Part shown: positions 1 to 6,455 of the stretch, piece after piece
Layout: every line of letters begins with the position of its first letter
How positions within the stretch are numbered: the stretch's first letter is position 1
Notes under the pieces: model-generated
What the model was told of the DNA's origin: nothing
The model's database searches: none
Seen by the model: the letters and a program-made list of their open reading frames with translations, nothing else
Origin: Rhodoferax sp. OV413
GTDB lineage: Bacteria > Pseudomonadota > Gammaproteobacteria > Burkholderiales > Burkholderiaceae_C
Length of the DNA: 7,337 nt
NCBI GenBank assembly: GCA_945861195.1
Contig: CAMATS010000104.1
Location: forward strand, 1 to 7,337
Reading direction: 5' to 3'
Made by a program: the position numbers and the translations under genes

Positions 1-34
1 TGGCGGCGCGGGCCAAGATCAGGTGCAGCCGCAT
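1..34 (-). CDS. folA: Dihydrofolate reductase, first 11 codons (cut by left edge)
   Basis: The minus strand opens an ATG at position 34, five bases after the thyA stop codon, and reads MRLHLILARAA before the window ends. Many proteobacterial dihydrofolate reductases begin with a short hydrophobic strand followed by A-R-A or similar (the first beta strand, leading into the NADPH/substrate pocket), and folA very commonly follows thyA. FolA reduces the dihydrofolate made by ThyA to tetrahydrofolate in the cytoplasm. No clear Shine-Dalgarno is visible, and the 5-base spacing suggests translation coupled to thyA. Only 11 residues are seen, so the call rests on this short match plus position; another small gene is possible. 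Confidence 0.7.
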   Translation of the reverse strand, partial: MRLHLILARAA

Positions 35-39
35 GCCGC

Positions 40-873
40 TCAGACCGCCACCGGCGCCTTGATGGCCGGGTGACACTGGTAGCCAAGCATCTCGAAATCG
101 TCAAACTCATAGTCGAACAGCGAGGCCGGCCGGCGTTTGATGTGCAGCGTTGGCGCGGGCAGCGGCTGGCGCGAGAGCTGCAAGCTCACCTGCTCGCTGT
201 GGTTGCTGTAAATGTGGCAGTCGCCACCGGTCCAAATAAAGTCGCCCACGGCCAGGTCGCACTGCTGTGCCACCATGTGGGTCAGCAGCGCGTAGCTGGC
301 GATGTTGAAGGGCACGCCCAAAAAGATGTCAGCGCTGCGCTGGTAGAGATGACAGCTGAGTTTGGCTGGCTCACCTGCAGCGCTTGACGGCGCGACATAA
401 AACTGGAAAAAAGCGTGGCAGGGCATGAGTGCCATCTTGTTGAGTTCTGCCACGTTCCAGGCGCTGACGATGATGCGGCGCGAGTCAGGGTTGGTTTTGA
501 GGGTCTTGATGACCTCGGCGATCTGGTCGATGTGGCCGCCGTCAGGGCTGGGCCAACTGCGCCATTGCACGCCATACACCGGTCCGAGCTCGCCATCTGG
601 GCGGGCCCATTCGTCCCAGATGGAGACGCCACGCTGCTGGAGCCAGAGGTTGCTGCTCGAGCCACTCAAAAACCAAAGCAACTCGAGGATGATGGACTTG
701 AGGTGAACTTTTTTGGTGGTGACCAGCGGAAAGCCTTGCCCCAGGTCAAATCGCATCTGGTAGCCAAACACGCTGCGCGTGCCGGTGCCAGTTCGGTCTG
801 GCTTGAACACGCCGTGGTTCGCCACATGGCGCATCAGGGTTTCATAAGGGGCTGGCACTTCAACTGAGCTCAT
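40..873 (-). CDS. thyA: Thymidylate synthase
   Basis: ThyA methylates dUMP to dTMP with 5,10-methylene-tetrahydrofolate, releasing dihydrofolate; it is a cytoplasmic homodimer. In numbering from the upstream GTG (position 894), the signature parts are in order: DRTGTGT (33-39, phosphate-binding Arg34), FPLVTTKK (55-62), IWDEWA (92-97), the active-site MPCHAFFQFY with nucleophile Cys159, YQRSADIFLG (184-193), FNIASY with Asn197 (196-201), and H227/Y229 in CHIYSNH. The C-terminus APVAV is typical; the terminal hydrophobic residue closes the active site. A short insertion (about 168-177) sits between QFYVA and KLSC compared with the E. coli enzyme. I chose ATG 873 (277 residues): the GTG at 894 adds seven residues with no family resemblance, and neither start has a good Shine-Dalgarno. 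The gene lies 49 bases after the FAD oxidase gene and 5 bases before folA. Confidence 0.96.
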   Translation of the reverse strand: MSSVEVPAPYETLMRHVANHGVFKPDRTGTGTRSVFGYQMRFDLGQGFPLVTTKKVHLKSIILELLWFLSGSSSNLWLQQRGVSIWDEWARPDGELGPVYGVQWRSWPSPDGGHIDQIAEVIKTLKTNPDSRRIIVSAWNVAELNKMALMPCHAFFQFYVAPSSAAGEPAKLSCHLYQRSADIFLGVPFNIASYALLTHMVAQQCDLAVGDFIWTGGDCHIYSNHSEQVSLQLSRQPLPAPTLHIKRRPASLFDYEFDDFEMLGYQCHPAIKAPVAV

Positions 874-922
874 GCCAAATGATTTTAGTGGCACGGCCGC
901 CCGCTGGCTAACGCACCGCTCA

Positions 923-2356
923 TCAGATCCGAAGCACCCGGTTCGGGTTCATCAGCCCCTGCGGGTCCAGTGCCTGTTTGATGGTGCGCATCATGGCCAG
1001 TGCAACCGGCGATTTGTGTTGCTCTAGGTGAATAAGCTTCAGGCTGCCCACGCCATGTTCGGCAGAAATCGAGCCGCCATACGCTTGCACTGAGCCAAAC
1101 ACCAACTGATTCACCTGCGCTTCATGGGTTTTCAAAAAAGCCGTTGCATCCGTGCCAGCCGGGGCCTGCACGTTGTAGTGCAGGTTGCCATCGCCCATAT
1201 GCCCAAAGTTGACCAGCCGAACGCCAGCAAAAGCCTGCTCCAACAGGGCATCTGTGGCGGCCACAAATGCCGGAATGCGCGACACCGGAATGGAGATATC
1301 GTGCTTGATGTTGACCCCCTCGGCCACCTGTGCCAGGGGAATGCTCTCGCGCACATGCCAGAGCTGACGCGCCTGTGCCAGGCTGTCTGCCACCACGGCG
1401 TCGGTGACGCAGCCGTCGGCCAGCGCGGCTTCAAGCAGGCGCTCAAATTGCGCACGGGCGTGGTCTTGCGATTCGTGATCCGAGTTTTCAAGCAGCACGC
1501 ACCAGGGGCTTTGGCGCCAAAGTGGCACGCGCAATTGCGGCACATGGCGCTCAACCAGGCCGAGGGCAAATTGCCCCATGAGCTCAAAGCCGGTCAGGCC
1601 CGCGCCCAAATGTCGGTGCGCCAGCCCCAGCAAGGCCAGCGCCTGCGGCAAAGACGGCACTGCGGCCCAGGCCGTCAACCGGGCCGCTGGCAGTGGGTAG
1701 AGCTTGAGTGTGGCCGCCGTGATGATGCCCAGGGTGCCCTCGGAGCCGATCATCAGGTTGCGCAGGTCGTAGCCGGTGTTGTCCTTGCGAAGACCTGACA
1801 GGCCTTCCCAAATTTCCCCCTGAGCGTTGACCATTTCGAGCCCCAGGCAGAGCTCGCGGGCATTGCCGTAGCGCAGCACCTGGGTGCCGCCGGCATTGGT
1901 GCCCAGATTGCCGCCAATGGTGCAGCTGCCCTCAGCCGCCAGGCTGAGCGGAAATAAAAAGCCCGCGGCCTCAGCCCGCTGCTGCAGCGCCGCCAAAACG
2001 CAGCCGGCCTCCGCGGTGATGGTCAGGTTGTTGGCGTCCAGATCACGCACCTGGTTCATGCGTTGCAGGCTGAGCACCAGTTGGCTGCCCGAACTGTCGG
2101 GCGTGCTGCCAACCACCAGGCCGGTGTTGCCACCCTGCGGCACGATGCTCAGGGGCTGCTGCGGGTGGGCCTTGCGCTGCTCGATACAGGCCCGCACAAT
2201 GGCCGCCACCTGCGCCGTATTGCCCGGGCGCAGCACCGCCAAAGCACGGCCATGTTCGCGCTTGCGCCAGTCTTGCTCCCAGGCACTGAGGTCGCCATCG
2301 GTCAGCACATGGGCCGGCCCCAGCGCCGTGCGGAGTCGCTCGAGCAGGTGCTGCAT
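923..2356 (-). CDS. FAD-linked 2-hydroxyacid dehydrogenase (GlcD / D-2-hydroxyglutarate dehydrogenase-like)
   Basis: This 477-residue protein has a PCMH-type FAD-binding domain followed by an FAD-oxidase C-terminal domain, the layout of GlcD, D-lactate dehydrogenase (cytochrome) and D-2-hydroxyglutarate dehydrogenase. The FAD domain shows QGGNTGLV (74-81), GGNLGTNAGG (148-157), RKDNTGYDL (190-198) and IGSEGTLGIIT (203-213). The C-terminal domain shows Arg336, Lys351 in KHDIS, His386 and His393 in GHMGDGNLHYN, and Glu433-His434 in SAEHGVG. In the characterised human enzyme the two histidines and the glutamate hold a metal and the Arg/Lys bind the acid. The family oxidises a D-2-hydroxyacid to the 2-oxoacid and passes electrons to a carrier such as an electron-transfer flavoprotein or quinone. 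Substrate cannot be told: D-lactate, glycolate and D-2-hydroxyglutarate are all possible. No signal peptide is seen. The start lies 3 bases after the DUF2069 stop, suggesting coupled translation. Confidence 0.9.
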   Translation of the reverse strand: MQHLLERLRTALGPAHVLTDGDLSAWEQDWRKREHGRALAVLRPGNTAQVAAIVRACIEQRKAHPQQPLSIVPQGGNTGLVVGSTPDSSGSQLVLSLQRMNQVRDLDANNLTITAEAGCVLAALQQRAEAAGFLFPLSLAAEGSCTIGGNLGTNAGGTQVLRYGNARELCLGLEMVNAQGEIWEGLSGLRKDNTGYDLRNLMIGSEGTLGIITAATLKLYPLPAARLTAWAAVPSLPQALALLGLAHRHLGAGLTGFELMGQFALGLVERHVPQLRVPLWRQSPWCVLLENSDHESQDHARAQFERLLEAALADGCVTDAVVADSLAQARQLWHVRESIPLAQVAEGVNIKHDISIPVSRIPAFVAATDALLEQAFAGVRLVNFGHMGDGNLHYNVQAPAGTDATAFLKTHEAQVNQLVFGSVQAYGGSISAEHGVGSLKLIHLEQHKSPVALAMMRTIKQALDPQGLMNPNRVLRI

Positions 2357-2359
2357 GGC

Positions 2360-2743
2360 TCAGGCCAGTGCTGCAGCGGCGCGCAGCCGCAGGCGCACAT
2401 GCAAGGCGCAGGCGACAAACAGCAGCAAACACAGGGTGGTTTCCAGCAAGCCCAGGTAATTGCCCGGGGCTTTGTCGCTCCAGGCCCGCACCACGCCCTC
2501 GGTAAAGTAAAGCCAGACCAGCAGGCTGACCCAGCGGTAGGTGTACATGCGGTTTTTGAGCAGGCCGGCCAGTGGCAGGCACAGCGGCAGCACCTTGAGT
2601 GCAAGCCATGAGCCGCCCGGGCGCAGCGGCGCGAGAACCAGTTCCCAGGCCAGCCCCAAAATGATCAGGCCCAGCAGGCTGCCTACGGCCAAGGCGCGGG
2701 TGAGGTCCACCGAAGCGGCGGTGTGTTGCGGTGTGCTGCTCAT
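2360..2743 (-). CDS. DUF2069 family small inner-membrane protein
   Basis: This is a 127-residue hydrophobic protein with four likely membrane helices at about residues 17-38, 46-63, 68-86 and 96-116, and a basic end (HVRLRLR). Length, helix pattern and the central N-R-M-Y-T-Y-R-W run between helices 2 and 3 fit DUF2069, a proteobacterial family of unknown function. The ATG at 2743 is chosen because the frame stays open to 2845 but the upstream extension is arginine-rich with no membrane character and would run into the divergent gene. No Shine-Dalgarno precedes this ATG. The gene appears to head the cluster that continues through the FAD dehydrogenase, thyA and folA. Function is unknown and I infer none. 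Confidence 0.8.
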   Translation of the reverse strand: MSSTPQHTAASVDLTRALAVGSLLGLIILGLAWELVLAPLRPGGSWLALKVLPLCLPLAGLLKNRMYTYRWVSLLVWLYFTEGVVRAWSDKAPGNYLGLLETTLCLLLFVACALHVRLRLRAAAALA

Positions 2744-2764
2744 CGGAGTGGCATCATAGCGGCC

Positions 2765-4051
2765 ATGAACCCGATCCCTCTGCCGCCTGACAAATCCCCC
2801 ATGCCTGCCGCTTTGCCCCAGCCTTTGGCGTTGCGCGGCACGCACGCCACTTGGCTACGCGCCCTTGGCGACAGGCTGTCTGCCTTTCCATGGCGCAGCA
2901 GTGCGCAAGCCCTGCGCCAACGCTTTCGCGAGGACCGGCTGGGCTTGACCGCCAGCAGCCTCACCTTCACCACCACCATTGCCTTGGTGCCCCTGATCAC
3001 CGTGGCCTTGGCCGTGTTCACAGCGTTTCCGATGTTTGCCAAGTTTCAGGGTGTACTGCAAACATGGCTCATCGAGAGCCTGATTCCCGACAACATTGCC
3101 CGCCAGGTGCTGGGCTACCTGACCCAGTTTTCCGGCAAGGCCAGCAAGCTCGGTATTGCCGGCTTAGCCATTTTGTTGACCACCGCCCTGACCCTGATCT
3201 TCACCATAGACCGCACCCTCAATGGCATTTGGCGCGTGCCCCGGCCGCGCCCGTTTGCGCAGCGCGTGCTGGTCTACTGGGCCGCACTCACGCTCGGGCC
3301 GGTACTGCTGGGCCTGAGCTTGAGCGCCACTTCTTATGCACTGTCTGCCTCGCGCGGGGTCGTGGGCGTGCTGCCTGGTGGCCTGGGGCTGCTGCTCGAT
3401 GTGGTGCAATTTATGTTGATGGCCTGGGGCATGGCGGCCATGTACTACTACATTCCCAACACCCGAGTGCGTTGGGACCATGCCTGGATTGGCGGTCTGT
3501 TTGTATCCGCAGGCTTTGAAATCGCCAAAAAATTGCTCGCGGTCTACCTCAGCAAGCTCTCAACCTATGCACTGGTTTATGGGGCTTTCGCCACCTTGCC
3601 GATATTGTTGGTGTGGATTTACCTGGCCTGGGTGATCGTGCTGCTCGGCGCAGTGCTGGTGGCCAGCCTGCCGGGTTTGCAGTCGGCGCTGCCGCAACGC
3701 CAGCCGGTGCCGGGCCTGGATTTGCAACTGGCACTGGAGGCCCTGCGGGCCCTGAACCAGGCCAGGGCCAGCGCCGCGCGGGGGCTGTCAGTCGCGCAAT
3801 TGGCCAGGCGGTCGGGCGTGGCCGCAGCCCACATGGCAACGGTGCTCTCAACCCTGCGAGGTCTGGACTGGATCGGTCAACTCGACGAGGCGCAGGATGC
3901 GCTAGCCCCGCGCCAAGTGCTGCTCGCCAACCCCGACAACACCCTGCTCGCCCCACTGCTCGACGCCTTGCTGCTGCGCCGCGAGGCAGGCACCGAAAAG
4001 CTGTGGGACAGCAGCCAACTGTCTTTGCTGACTTTACAGCAGGCGTTTTAG
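2765..4051 (+). CDS. YihY/virulence factor BrkB family inner-membrane protein
   Basis: This is a 428-residue integral membrane protein of the YihY/BrkB (UPF0761) family. Family marks include EDRLGLTASSLTFTTTIALVPL (residues 56-77), a first helix near 66-92, further helices near 128-149, 168-192, 205-230 and 240-260, and the block YYYIPNTRVRW (227-237) leading to the last long helix (272-302). The family was once labelled ribonuclease BN; that activity belongs to ElaC, so the old name should not be used. True function is unsettled. After the last helix comes a cytoplasmic tail of about 120 residues; residues 318-385 look like a small helix-turn-helix or winged-helix fold (LSVAQLARRSGVAAAHMATVL around 341-361). 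The ATG at 2765 is preferred over a GTG at 2723 that would read back across the divergent start; another ATG lies at 2801. The Shine-Dalgarno is weak. Confidence 0.92.
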   Translation: MNPIPLPPDKSPMPAALPQPLALRGTHATWLRALGDRLSAFPWRSSAQALRQRFREDRLGLTASSLTFTTTIALVPLITVALAVFTAFPMFAKFQGVLQTWLIESLIPDNIARQVLGYLTQFSGKASKLGIAGLAILLTTALTLIFTIDRTLNGIWRVPRPRPFAQRVLVYWAALTLGPVLLGLSLSATSYALSASRGVVGVLPGGLGLLLDVVQFMLMAWGMAAMYYYIPNTRVRWDHAWIGGLFVSAGFEIAKKLLAVYLSKLSTYALVYGAFATLPILLVWIYLAWVIVLLGAVLVASLPGLQSALPQRQPVPGLDLQLALEALRALNQARASAARGLSVAQLARRSGVAAAHMATVLSTLRGLDWIGQLDEAQDALAPRQVLLANPDNTLLAPLLDALLLRREAGTEKLWDSSQLSLLTLQQAF

Positions 4052-4244
4052 TCTCGCAAACATCGCCCAGATGATTGTTTAGCGGGCGTGGGCAGCCCAA
4101 GCAGGTGCTGGTGTGCCACGCCATGAACACCGATCAGGCCGGCCTGGCATTGGGCTACTCAGCTGCCCTACCCTCGGGCTTGCGGCCTCTCAGCTGATGA
4201 GTGCGTCCTGGATCCCCGATTGGGCAAGGATGACCTGGGGCAGC
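4052..4244. other. Convergent spacer without a recognised gene
   Basis: This stretch lies between the 3' ends of the YihY gene and the hydrolase gene. I see no strong hairpin followed by a T run on either strand, so no intrinsic terminator is called. It holds a 12-bp perfect palindrome CAGGCCGGCCTG (4135-4146), two copies of CTCAGCTG (4158-4165 and 4189-4196), and a 24-codon plus-strand frame from ATG 4123 to TGA 4197 with no recognisable product or ribosome-binding site. It may contain the worn remains of a gene, but nothing identifies one. Confidence 0.6.
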
Positions 4245-5054
4245 TTAGTTGGCAAGCAAAAAACCAGTCAAAGCTGACAGCATGGCTTCTGGTGTTTCAT
4301 TCATTTGGTGGTGGCCGCCGTCCAGCATCACCACCCGGCCATGACGCGCTTTTTGAACCAGTGTCTGGGCGGTTTTTGGCGGCGTCATCTGGTCTTGGCT
4401 GCCCAGCACAAACAGCACCGGGCACAGCACCTTGTCCATGGCGGCCTCAGCGCCGCTGTACCGGTCGCAGGCCACAAAGCCAGTGTGAAACAGGTTGACG
4501 CTGCGGTTGCTGGCCAGCACCCGCCGCATCAGCGCCAGCGCGGTACCGTACACCCAGGTGCCCGGACCCAGTGCCGAGGGCGGCGGTGCCAGGGTAGACC
4601 GCGAAAACACGTTGACCATGGTCAACGCCTTCATGGGCTCATGGAGCGAGGCCTCCAGCAAGGCAGGCGACACCTTCATGGGCGCAGCCACCCCCACCAG
4701 CACCAGTTGCCGCACCCGCGCGGGGGCCCGGGCGGCGGCCTCCAGCGCCACCAGCGCGCCAAAGCTGTGGCCGACCAGCACCGCCTGCGCCAGACCGGCG
4801 GTGTCGAGCAGCGTCAGCACGAAGTCGGCGGCGACCTCCACCGTGGCGGGCGGCTCACCGGCGCTGCGGCAGTGGCCGGGCAGGTCAATGGCCAGCACAT
4901 TCCAACCATGGTGCGCCAGGTAGCGCGACTGCAAAATCCAGACGCTGTGGTCGTACAGCACCCCGTGAATGAATACGATGCTGGGCTTGGCGGTATCGAA
5001 GGCCTTACCGCCGGTGTAGCAGTAGGTCGGGTGGCCGTTGACGGTTAGGAGCAT
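4245..5054 (-). CDS. Alpha/beta-fold hydrolase
   Basis: This is a 269-residue single-domain alpha/beta hydrolase, a usual length for the family. The oxyanion-hole strand reads VFIHGVLYDHSVW (27-39), the nucleophile elbow is GHSFGA with Ser97, the acid is probably Asp221 in GSQDQMTPP, and the base is His248 (or the adjacent His249) in DGGHHQMNE. So the full triad is present and the enzyme should be active. Residues about 125-205 form the variable cap that sets the substrate. No signal peptide is seen, so it is probably cytoplasmic. The family includes esterases, C-C bond hydrolases, haloperoxidases and lactonases, and the sequence alone does not choose among them. The gene starts 37 bases after the aminotransferase stop, so the two are probably one operon. 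No clear Shine-Dalgarno precedes the ATG. An 18-bp palindrome lies within the gene. Confidence 0.92.
   Translation of the reverse strand: MLLTVNGHPTYCYTGGKAFDTAKPSIVFIHGVLYDHSVWILQSRYLAHHGWNVLAIDLPGHCRSAGEPPATVEVAADFVLTLLDTAGLAQAVLVGHSFGALVALEAAARAPARVRQLVLVGVAAPMKVSPALLEASLHEPMKALTMVNVFSRSTLAPPPSALGPGTWVYGTALALMRRVLASNRSVNLFHTGFVACDRYSGAEAAMDKVLCPVLFVLGSQDQMTPPKTAQTLVQKARHGRVVMLDGGHHQMNETPEAMLSALTGFLLAN
4610..4627. repeat. 18-bp perfect palindrome inside the hydrolase gene
   Basis: CGTTGACCATGGTCAACG reads the same on both strands. It lies within the hydrolase coding sequence, encoding the segment around ALTMVN (residues 143-148). Inverted TTGACC/GGTCAA half-sites meet with no gap. It could be a transcription-factor site or simply a coding coincidence. 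Confidence 0.9.
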
Positions 5055-5091
5055 GGTGTGAGGCTCGGCAGTCGGGTTCAGTAGCCCGTTT

Positions 5092-6444
5092 TCAATCGGT
5101 CAAGCCAGGGGTCAGGACTCGCTCAAACGCGTCAAGCACCTCATCGACCTCGGCCTCTCCCATGGCAGTGGAGACACAACTCAGGCCTCGATGAGAAATG
5201 ATGACCCCGGCCGCCAGCAGGGCGCGGTGCAGTCGGTCAAGCCATTCAAAGGCAGCCGCATCCTGCGGCACGCTGCGGTAGTTCTCGATGATTTGATCGG
5301 TGGGCACGATCTGGAACAGCGAACCATCGCCCGCAGCTTGCGCCTTTTCCCCGGCCCTGCGGAAGATCTGATTCAAGCCGTCGCGCATGCGTTTGCCCAT
5401 AGCCTCAAGGTGTTGGTACCGAGCTGGTGTGAGTTTTTTCAGGGTGGCCAAGCCTGCTGCGGCAGACAATGGATTGCCGCTGTAGGTTCCACCGGAGATC
5501 ACCCTCTGGCCGCTGCTGGCCGGATTCAGCAGCGAAAGAATGTCGGCCCGGCCCCCAACTGCACCAATAGGCAGGCCCCCACCAATAATTTTGCCAAACG
5601 CGGTCAAATCTGGTTTGCCGCCATATCGGCCCTGCGCTCCTGCCTCGCCAAGACGAAAGGTGATGACTTCGTCGAAGATCAGCACAATGCCGTATTTGCG
5701 CGTGATCTGGTACAAAAACTCGAGAAAGCCCGGTGCTGGCAGCGCCATTCCCGCGCGGTTCGACAAGGGTTCAAAAAGCAGTGCGCTGATCGCGTGCCCG
5801 TGCTTGGCCAGCAACTGTTCGACGCCGCTCTGATCATTGAACGGCATGACCAGCACTTCTTCGCCGACCGAATGTGCCAGCCCACCCGAGCTCGGTATGC
5901 TCTGCGGTGCCTGAGCGTCACCCCAGTTGGCCGGAGTCGATGAAAAGCTCATCTGAACATAGTCGTAATAGCCGTGGTAAGCGCCCTCGAATTTCGCGAT
6001 CCGGGTGCGCCCGGTAAAGGCTCGCGCCAGCTTGATCGCCATCATGATGGCTTCAGTGCCCGAACTGCGAAAGTGGATTTGTTCGACCGAGGGCACCCGA
6101 TCGATAAGCAAGCTGGCGAGCGCGATCTCGGGTTGCGCGGGCTCCGAGAAACTGACACCGCGCTGGACTTGATCGATGATCGCTGCATTGACTTGCGGAT
6201 CCGAATGACCATGGATCAGTGCGGTCATGTTGCTCAGGCAGTCAATGCGCTCGTCACCATCCACATCGGTCAGCCGGCAGCCCTGGCCCGAATGTGCATA
6301 GATCGGCCAGGGCTTGAACAAATAGTGCAGGCGCGAAGTCGCGCCCGGGATGAGTTCAGCGGCCTGCGCGTGCATCCGGACCGTGACCGAATCGTTGTCC
6401 AGGTAGCGATCGGTGCTCACTCGGGTGAGGGTATCTAAATTCAT
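5092..6444 (-). CDS. Class-III PLP aminotransferase, HemL-like fold, possible beta-amino-acid transaminase
   Basis: This is a fold-type I, class-III PLP enzyme (451 residues counted from the first ATG at 6447; that numbering is used here). Visible parts: SSGTEA (128-133, PLP phosphate), GAYHGYYD (155-162, ring stacking), FDEVITFRLG with Asp259, the Schiff-base Lys286 in FGKIIGGGLPIG, and TYSGNPLSAAAG (321-332). It resembles glutamate-1-semialdehyde aminomutase, but the N-terminal half (GATSRLHYLFKPWP, then NMTALIHGHSDP) departs from HemL. It fits better the group containing Variovorax paradoxus beta-phenylalanine aminotransferase: Arg39 and Arg420 line up with that enzyme's substrate arginines Arg41 and Arg398 (my alignment, from memory). 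The likely role is moving an amino group between an amino acid, perhaps a beta-amino acid, and 2-oxoglutarate or pyruvate. Two ATGs are adjacent; 6444 is chosen because GAGGAG lies 5 bases upstream. It is followed by the hydrolase. Confidence 0.88.
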   Translation of the reverse strand: MNLDTLTRVSTDRYLDNDSVTVRMHAQAAELIPGATSRLHYLFKPWPIYAHSGQGCRLTDVDGDERIDCLSNMTALIHGHSDPQVNAAIIDQVQRGVSFSEPAQPEIALASLLIDRVPSVEQIHFRSSGTEAIMMAIKLARAFTGRTRIAKFEGAYHGYYDYVQMSFSSTPANWGDAQAPQSIPSSGGLAHSVGEEVLVMPFNDQSGVEQLLAKHGHAISALLFEPLSNRAGMALPAPGFLEFLYQITRKYGIVLIFDEVITFRLGEAGAQGRYGGKPDLTAFGKIIGGGLPIGAVGGRADILSLLNPASSGQRVISGGTYSGNPLSAAAGLATLKKLTPARYQHLEAMGKRMRDGLNQIFRRAGEKAQAAGDGSLFQIVPTDQIIENYRSVPQDAAAFEWLDRLHRALLAAGVIISHRGLSCVSTAMGEAEVDEVLDAFERVLTPGLTD

Positions 6445-6449
6445 CATTT

Positions 6450-6455
6450 CTCCTC
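6450..6455 (-). promoter_or_regulatory. Shine-Dalgarno of the aminotransferase gene
   Basis: The minus strand reads GAGGAG, then AA, then ATGATG. Spacing is 2 bases to the first ATG (6447) and 5 to the second (6444), which favours the second as the start. It is the only strong ribosome-binding site I can see in the window. Confidence 0.75.

Noticed and set aside
1124..1798. Long plus-strand open frame (224 codons) opposite the FAD dehydrogenase gene
   Set aside because: It is fully antisense to a gene with clear family motifs, its composition (rich in Gln, Arg, His) is typical of shadow frames in GC-rich DNA, and it matches no family I know. The same holds for the other long antisense frames in thyA, YihY, the hydrolase and the aminotransferase.
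2765..4051. Calling the YihY protein ribonuclease BN
   Set aside because: That was a historical misassignment; the protein is a membrane protein with no nuclease motif.
4135..4146. 12-bp palindrome CAGGCCGGCCTG
   Set aside because: About two 12-bp palindromes are expected by chance in a window this size, so it is noted only as part of the spacer.
4075..4240. Possible integron attC-like site in the convergent spacer (GTTTAGC and GTTGGC pieces)
   Set aside because: The core boxes do not match the R' or R'' consensus and there is no integrase or cassette context.
5055..5091. Possible hairpin (CGGG/CCCG) between the aminotransferase and hydrolase genes
   Set aside because: The stem is only four pairs with an eight-base loop and no T run, so it is not a terminator or attenuator I can support.
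6038..6051. 14-bp palindrome GCCATCATGATGGC in the aminotransferase gene
   Set aside because: Chance expectation is about 0.45 for this window, and it follows directly from the codons for Ala-Ile-Met-Met-Ala-Ile.
5092..6447. Calling the aminotransferase housekeeping HemL
   Set aside because: The PLP-binding core is shared, but the N-terminal half and the residues around the pocket differ from HemL, and the arginine pattern fits beta-amino-acid transaminases better.
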